Source: Iodidimonas nitroreducens (lineage in GTDB: Bacteria; Pseudomonadota; Alphaproteobacteria; Sphingomonadales; Rhodothalassiaceae). From it: a stretch of 36,690 nucleotides of DNA. Below the pieces are notes generated by a model. It ran no database searches and had not been told where the DNA came from. It was given only the letters and a program-made list of their open reading frames with translations. Of the stretch, positions 33,366 to 36,690 are shown one piece after another. Each line of letters begins with the position of its first letter. Within the stretch, counting starts at the first letter, position 1. The position numbers and the translations under genes are program-made. The DNA lies in assembly GCA_000710935.1 (NCBI GenBank), contig BAYV01000017.1, positions 1 through 36,690 on the forward strand, given 5' to 3'.

Positions 33366-34792
33366 CAAAGCGATCCTTTCGCGCCAAAAGATTTCACGCC
33401 AAAGGGGCGGGCAAAATGGCGTGTCATCTCGGCAATAGATGAAAGCTGGGGCAAATCGCGCAAAGCCCGGCGCAGGGCCGATGCGTCATCGGCAGGTAAA
33501 TATCCGGCAACACAGCTTTCATATTTTTCCCAATAATCGTCCATGCTGAAGGGCAAGGCGAGACTGCCTTTGGGCCATGGCCGAGTTTCCGATAAATGGC
33601 GGCCATCGTGCAAGGTGATCTCGACCCGGGTGGGGCATTCGCCTTCCAGCTTATCTATGGGATGAAGATGAATGCGCGGATAAAGCGCCCGCAAATCGGG
33701 GCGCCGGGCCGCCTGATCGGTGAAATCCTCAAGGCCGATCCGATCCTGCGCCAAACAAAGGGATAAGCAATGGGGGAAGGAAAATTTACTTTGCAGACCA
33801 TTTTGCGGATCATCATACATCAGATTATTGACATGCACCTGCGGCAGATGCACATCCACCCGCGCCACATCATCTGGCCCAAAGCCATGTTCGGCCTTCA
33901 GATCCAGAATGGCATCCATCGCCCGGTGCGATGCCCCGCAATTGGCAAAGCGTTTCACCCGAAAGCCATGATGGGTGATCAATAAAGGCTCGCCCACCGC
34001 CTGCGTTTCAAAGCGCAGCACCTGCCCATGTTCGGGATTTTGGATGGCATCGCGCAGGCTTTCATAATCGGGGCCAACCATCAGCCGGTTCATCCCGGTG
34101 CGACCATCAAGGGTCTCCATCCCCGCGGTCAGGCCATCGCGGGCAAGGCTGGCGGCCATCACCCCGGCCTTGGCGGCCAGACCCGCATGGAGCGGCTTGG
34201 TCATGGTGCCGAATTGCGACATGAACCCCGCCGCCATGGATGTGGCGATGGAAATCGCCGCCGTCGCTTTGGGCTGATCAAGCTTTAAAAGCCGGGCGCA
34301 GGCCGCTGCCGCCCCCAAAGCACCAACGGTGGCGGTGGCGTGCCAGCCGCGATTGCGATGGGTGGGGTTCACCCCCTGGCCCACCCGGCCCATGATCTGC
34401 AAACCCACGATATAGGCATCGATGATGGCCTCGCCGCTGGCATCAATCTCTTCGCCCAACGCAAAAAGGGCGGGGGCGAGAACGGTGGTGGCGTGAGCTT
34501 TGGGGGGGTCGAAATTATCATCCAGATCAAGGGCATGGCCCGCCGTGCCATTGACAAGGGCCGCAAAAGGGGCCGACAGCCTATGCTCAGAGCCGACAAT
34601 GGCGCAATCCCCCAGCCCCCAGCGGGCCATGGTTTTCAGGGCGATTTGCGTGGCGGGCTCGATTGCGCCGGGGATCATCACGGCCACGATATCGATCAAT
34701 TCGCGATGCGCCGATGCCCGGGCTTCGGCGTGCCAATCATCGGATGTCGTCGCCACCCATGCGCCAAAGGCTTCCAAAGGATTATGAGACAC
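33365..34792 (-). CDS. MmgE/PrpD-family protein
   Basis: This 475-residue protein has the family's conserved regions: VNGTAGHALDLDDNFDPPKAH near residue 80-100 (substrate-loop histidine and DD pair), GVNPTHRNRGWHATATVGALGAA and KRFANCGASHRAMDAI. Members include 2-methylcitrate dehydratase, itaconate-type decarboxylases and many of unknown role. The frame extends 27 codons further, but a GTG at 34792 preceded by GAGGGAAG and followed by SHNPLEAFGAW gives the proper family N-terminus. It is coupled to the nucleotidyltransferase. Nothing nearby belongs to the methylcitrate cycle, so the substrate is open. Confidence 0.85.
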   Translation of the reverse strand: MSHNPLEAFGAWVATTSDDWHAEARASAHRELIDIVAVMIPGAIEPATQIALKTMARWGLGDCAIVGSEHRLSAPFAALVNGTAGHALDLDDNFDPPKAHATTVLAPALFALGEEIDASGEAIIDAYIVGLQIMGRVGQGVNPTHRNRGWHATATVGALGAAAACARLLKLDQPKATAAISIATSMAAGFMSQFGTMTKPLHAGLAAKAGVMAASLARDGLTAGMETLDGRTGMNRLMVGPDYESLRDAIQNPEHGQVLRFETQAVGEPLLITHHGFRVKRFANCGASHRAMDAILDLKAEHGFGPDDVARVDVHLPQVHVNNLMYDDPQNGLQSKFSFPHCLSLCLAQDRIGLEDFTDQAARRPDLRALYPRIHLHPIDKLEGECPTRVEITLHDGRHLSETRPWPKGSLALPFSMDDYWEKYESCVAGYLPADDASALRRALRDLPQLSSIAEMTRHFARPFGVKSFGAKGSL

Positions 34793-34858
34793 GATTGCAG
34801 CTTCCCTCAATTTTTCTGGCTGCTTTTTATGACGCCTGACCGGCCCTGTAAAACCTTT

Positions 34859-34896
34859 TTGTCGGCACATCACAGGGTTGTCGGCACATCACAGGG
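34859..34896. repeat. Tandem duplication of a 19-bp unit
   Basis: TTGTCGGCACATCACAGGG occurs twice back to back between the uppP stop and the PrpD-like start. It lies in the presumed leader of the PrpD-like gene. It may be a simple slippage duplication or a repeated binding site. Confidence 0.92.
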
Positions 34897-34910
34897 GCGC
34901 CTGAAAGTGT

Positions 34911-35741
34911 CTAGATCACCCCGATGAGCAATAAAACAGCCAGCACCCCCGCCAGAAACAGGCGATAAAGAACGAACGGCATAAAGCTCGCCCGCCGCAG
35001 CCAGGCCATCAGGCCGGCAATCGCCAAAAGGGCACTGAAAAAGGCCAGAACGCCCGCGATCAAAGCATCGGATTGCAAGGCGGCATTGCCCGATTGTACC
35101 AGATCATAAAGCCCCAAAAGGCCCGCCGCAGCGGTGGTGGGGATCGATAAAAGCAGGGAAAAACGTGCCGCATCCGGGCGTTTCTGGCCCAAAAACAAGG
35201 CCGCTGTCATGGTAATGCCGGATCGGCTGACCCCGGGCACCAGCGCCAAAGCCTGCGCCAGCCCGATGATCAGCACATCGCGCCAGCGCAAATCGGCCAT
35301 CTCGCCTTTCGCCTGATCGGCGCGGCGATCCGCCAAGCCTAAAACAACCCCAAAAAGCGCCGTAGTCACCATGATCAGCACGGGGCTGCGCCAATCATTG
35401 GCGATAATATCTTTCAACAAAAAACCCGCGATCACCACCGGCACCGTAGCCGCGATGATCTGTTGGGTGAGGCGGGCATCAGGGGTTTTCGCCCCGCGCA
35501 GGCTATCGAAAAAGCCGCGAAAAAGCCGGACCACATCGGCACGGAAATAAAGCATCACGGCCAAAAGCGTGCCGATATGCATGGCCACATCGATGGCCAG
35601 CCCCTGATCGCTCTGGCCGGTTAAAACCGGGGCCAGGATCAGATGCGCCGATGAACTGATCGGCAAAAACTCGGTGATCCCCTGAATGATCGCCAGAAAA
35701 ATCAGGTATAATAAGGGGATATCTGTGATCAGTCCCGGCAT
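34911..35741 (-). CDS. uppP: Undecaprenyl-diphosphate phosphatase UppP (BacA)
   Basis: This 276-residue polytopic inner-membrane protein has both UppP signatures: EFLPISSSAHLIL (24-36), with the catalytic glutamate and serines, and PGVSRSGITMTAALFLG (about 170-186), with the catalytic arginine. It hydrolyses undecaprenyl diphosphate to the monophosphate, recycling the lipid carrier for peptidoglycan and surface glycans, and confers bacitracin tolerance. The length is normal. ATG 35741 has no clear ribosome-binding site. It lies upstream of the PrpD-like gene with a 118-base gap holding the 19-bp repeat. Confidence 0.96.
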   Translation of the reverse strand: MPGLITDIPLLYLIFLAIIQGITEFLPISSSAHLILAPVLTGQSDQGLAIDVAMHIGTLLAVMLYFRADVVRLFRGFFDSLRGAKTPDARLTQQIIAATVPVVIAGFLLKDIIANDWRSPVLIMVTTALFGVVLGLADRRADQAKGEMADLRWRDVLIIGLAQALALVPGVSRSGITMTAALFLGQKRPDAARFSLLLSIPTTAAAGLLGLYDLVQSGNAALQSDALIAGVLAFFSALLAIAGLMAWLRRASFMPFVLYRLFLAGVLAVLLLIGVI

Positions 35742-36034
35742 GAATAGACCATAGCTATCAGGATTTCCCTCAAATACGGCACGGTTTTGCGGAAGATTTG
35801 GTGGCAGGCTTATGAGAAGATTTTACGGAAGGCTTAGTGGAAGATGTCTTGGCCAGCAAGGCCCGCAGATTAAGCCGCGATTACCCTTGCGTCCAGTCTC
35901 TCATCAATCATGCTTGGCCATGGGTTCGATGCACTAAGAACAAGGAAGCCTTGTGGAGCGTCGCATCCACGATCATTGCTCCCATCAATGGCTCTAACAG
36001 TCTTATTATCAAAAACTATGTGAAAATCGTACCG

Positions 36035-36328
36035 CTAAATACGTCCGGCTACCCAGTCGGTTTTATTGACCACATCCCAGCCCAGCCTGTGAAGGCAATC
36101 CGCTATGGCGAAACGATGGCCGCTGGCGCCATAGCGCGTCTGGGCAAATTGCTCTTGGCATGTTTGCCATGCATATTCATAAGATAGAGAATCCACCGGA
36201 GCATCAGTTGCCCGCACCGCTTCCGGAGGCTGCAAGTCATAGACGCTGTGAGAGCAGCCAGAGACCAGAAATGCCAACAAAAATATTGAAATTGGAAAGC
36301 TCGTGGAGCCATAAACTGATCGTCTCAT
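36035..36328 (-). CDS. Small lipoprotein of unknown function
   Basis: This 97-residue protein has a type II signal peptide (MRRSVYGSTSFPISIFLLAF) and a lipobox LVSGC, giving a lipidated Cys at position 25. The mature 73 residues contain YEYAWQTCQEQFAQTRYGA and IADCLHRLGWDV. The two further cysteines could form a disulfide. I do not recognise the family. It follows a small membrane protein gene by 12 bases and is probably co-transcribed with it. An opposing plus-strand frame across the region (35837-36187) lacks such features and is taken as a shadow. Confidence 0.75.
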   Translation of the reverse strand: MRRSVYGSTSFPISIFLLAFLVSGCSHSVYDLQPPEAVRATDAPVDSLSYEYAWQTCQEQFAQTRYGASGHRFAIADCLHRLGWDVVNKTDWVAGRI

Positions 36329-36340
36329 AGCAAGCCCCTT

Positions 36341-36667
36341 CTAATTAGCAGCAAGCAACAAGGCGTCAAAAAAAGCCAAGGCCGATTGAACTGAGCTATA
36401 AACCCAAGCGGGGAGGACGACGAGTATCTCCGGGATCGTGCCGAGCAGCACACCGAATATAAGGAAGGCCAGTCCCATCAACTCTATATGTATACCACCA
36501 ATCACCGCCTCTTTCATCATAGCGTCAAGCTTCTGATCTTCCTCCTTCCGCTGTTGCTCCTCCGTGCTCAAGCCCGTTTTCAGGTCATTTTTGACATTCC
36601 GGACTCTGGCAAGTAAATAATTTTGCCGCTCATGTAGTCCTTCGATTTCTCTAGGCCGTAAACTCAT
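36341..36667 (-). CDS. Small inner-membrane protein with N-terminal coiled coil
   Basis: This 108-residue protein has a charged helical N-terminal half (REIEGLHERQNYLLARVRN, STEEQQRKEEDQKLDAM) followed by two hydrophobic helices (ELMGLAFLIFGVLLGTIPEI and WVYSSVQSALAFFDALLLA). I do not recognise it. ATG 36667 (MSLRPRE) has GGGA nine bases upstream; an in-frame TTG at 36682 is near the window edge. The gene pairs with the lipoprotein downstream. Base composition here is more AT-rich than in most of the window, which may point to a different origin. Confidence 0.65.
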   Translation of the reverse strand: MSLRPREIEGLHERQNYLLARVRNVKNDLKTGLSTEEQQRKEEDQKLDAMMKEAVIGGIHIELMGLAFLIFGVLLGTIPEILVVLPAWVYSSVQSALAFFDALLLAAN

Positions 36668-36690
36668 AAACGGGATTCCCAAAGCGTTGC

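Noticed and set aside
35837-36187. Plus-strand frame of 116 codons overlapping the lipoprotein gene
   Set aside because: The minus-strand frame has a signal peptide and lipobox, while this one has no recognisable feature. The 35742-36034 gap is left empty.
1-36690. tRNA, rRNA, CRISPR array, prophage or transposon genes
   Set aside because: I looked on both strands and saw no tRNA-like cloverleaf, rRNA segment, spaced repeat array, integrase or transposase.

Overview
The window looks like a chromosomal segment of an alphaproteobacterium with moderately high GC genes and AT-rich gaps. The grounds are a FecI/FecR-linked TonB receptor of the Caulobacter/Xanthomonas type, a non-tryptophan flavin halogenase with SapC-family and DUF6445-type partners, a vSGLT-like sodium/sugar symporter, GANTC sites, and many ATGA/TGATG coupled genes. 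A BciB-like chlorophyllide vinyl reductase hints at a phototrophic or formerly phototrophic lineage. I cannot name the genus from sequence alone.

Region 1 (1-9.85 kb) is an aromatic-acid module. A tightly coupled minus-strand operon encodes a ferredoxin-NAD(P)H reductase, an SDR, a PaaA-like di-iron oxygenase, a gentisate-type ring-cleavage dioxygenase and an unrecognised protein cut by the window edge. Divergent from it are a double OsmC protein, a MarR repressor and a 2-aminobenzoate/salicylate-type CoA ligase. A ThDP enzyme ends tail-to-tail with the ligase. My reading is CoA activation, di-iron ring hydroxylation or epoxidation, then gentisate cleavage. The flavin hydroxylase of the known CoA-dependent salicylate route is not here. 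A 40-bp inverted repeat sits between the divergent units.

Region 2 (9.99-20 kb) is a nutrient-uptake locus read on the minus strand: ECF sigma, FecR anti-sigma, STN-TonB receptor, terminator-like hairpin, halogenase, SapC, DUF6445, sodium/sugar symporter. The receptor gene carries a second signal peptide and a ribosome-binding site after its STN domain, and a 15-bp tandem array starts at the fecR stop codon.

Region 3 (20-23.5 kb) has a Gfo/Idh/MocA oxidoreductase, the BciB-like gene, a decayed ureG fragment and a long AT-rich gap.

Region 4 (23.5-28 kb) is a plus-strand chaperone-usher-like operon: a DUF4402 pilin-like protein, a strong terminator, a PapD-like chaperone and a 1000-residue usher-like protein.

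Region 5 (28-36.7 kb) holds an OprO/P-type porin behind a three-repeat Pho box, a single-domain GDT1 manganese transporter behind a yybP-ykoY riboswitch, a small membrane-anchored protein coupled to a chemotaxis receptor, a PrpD/nucleotidyltransferase pair, uppP, a small lipoprotein and a small membrane protein.
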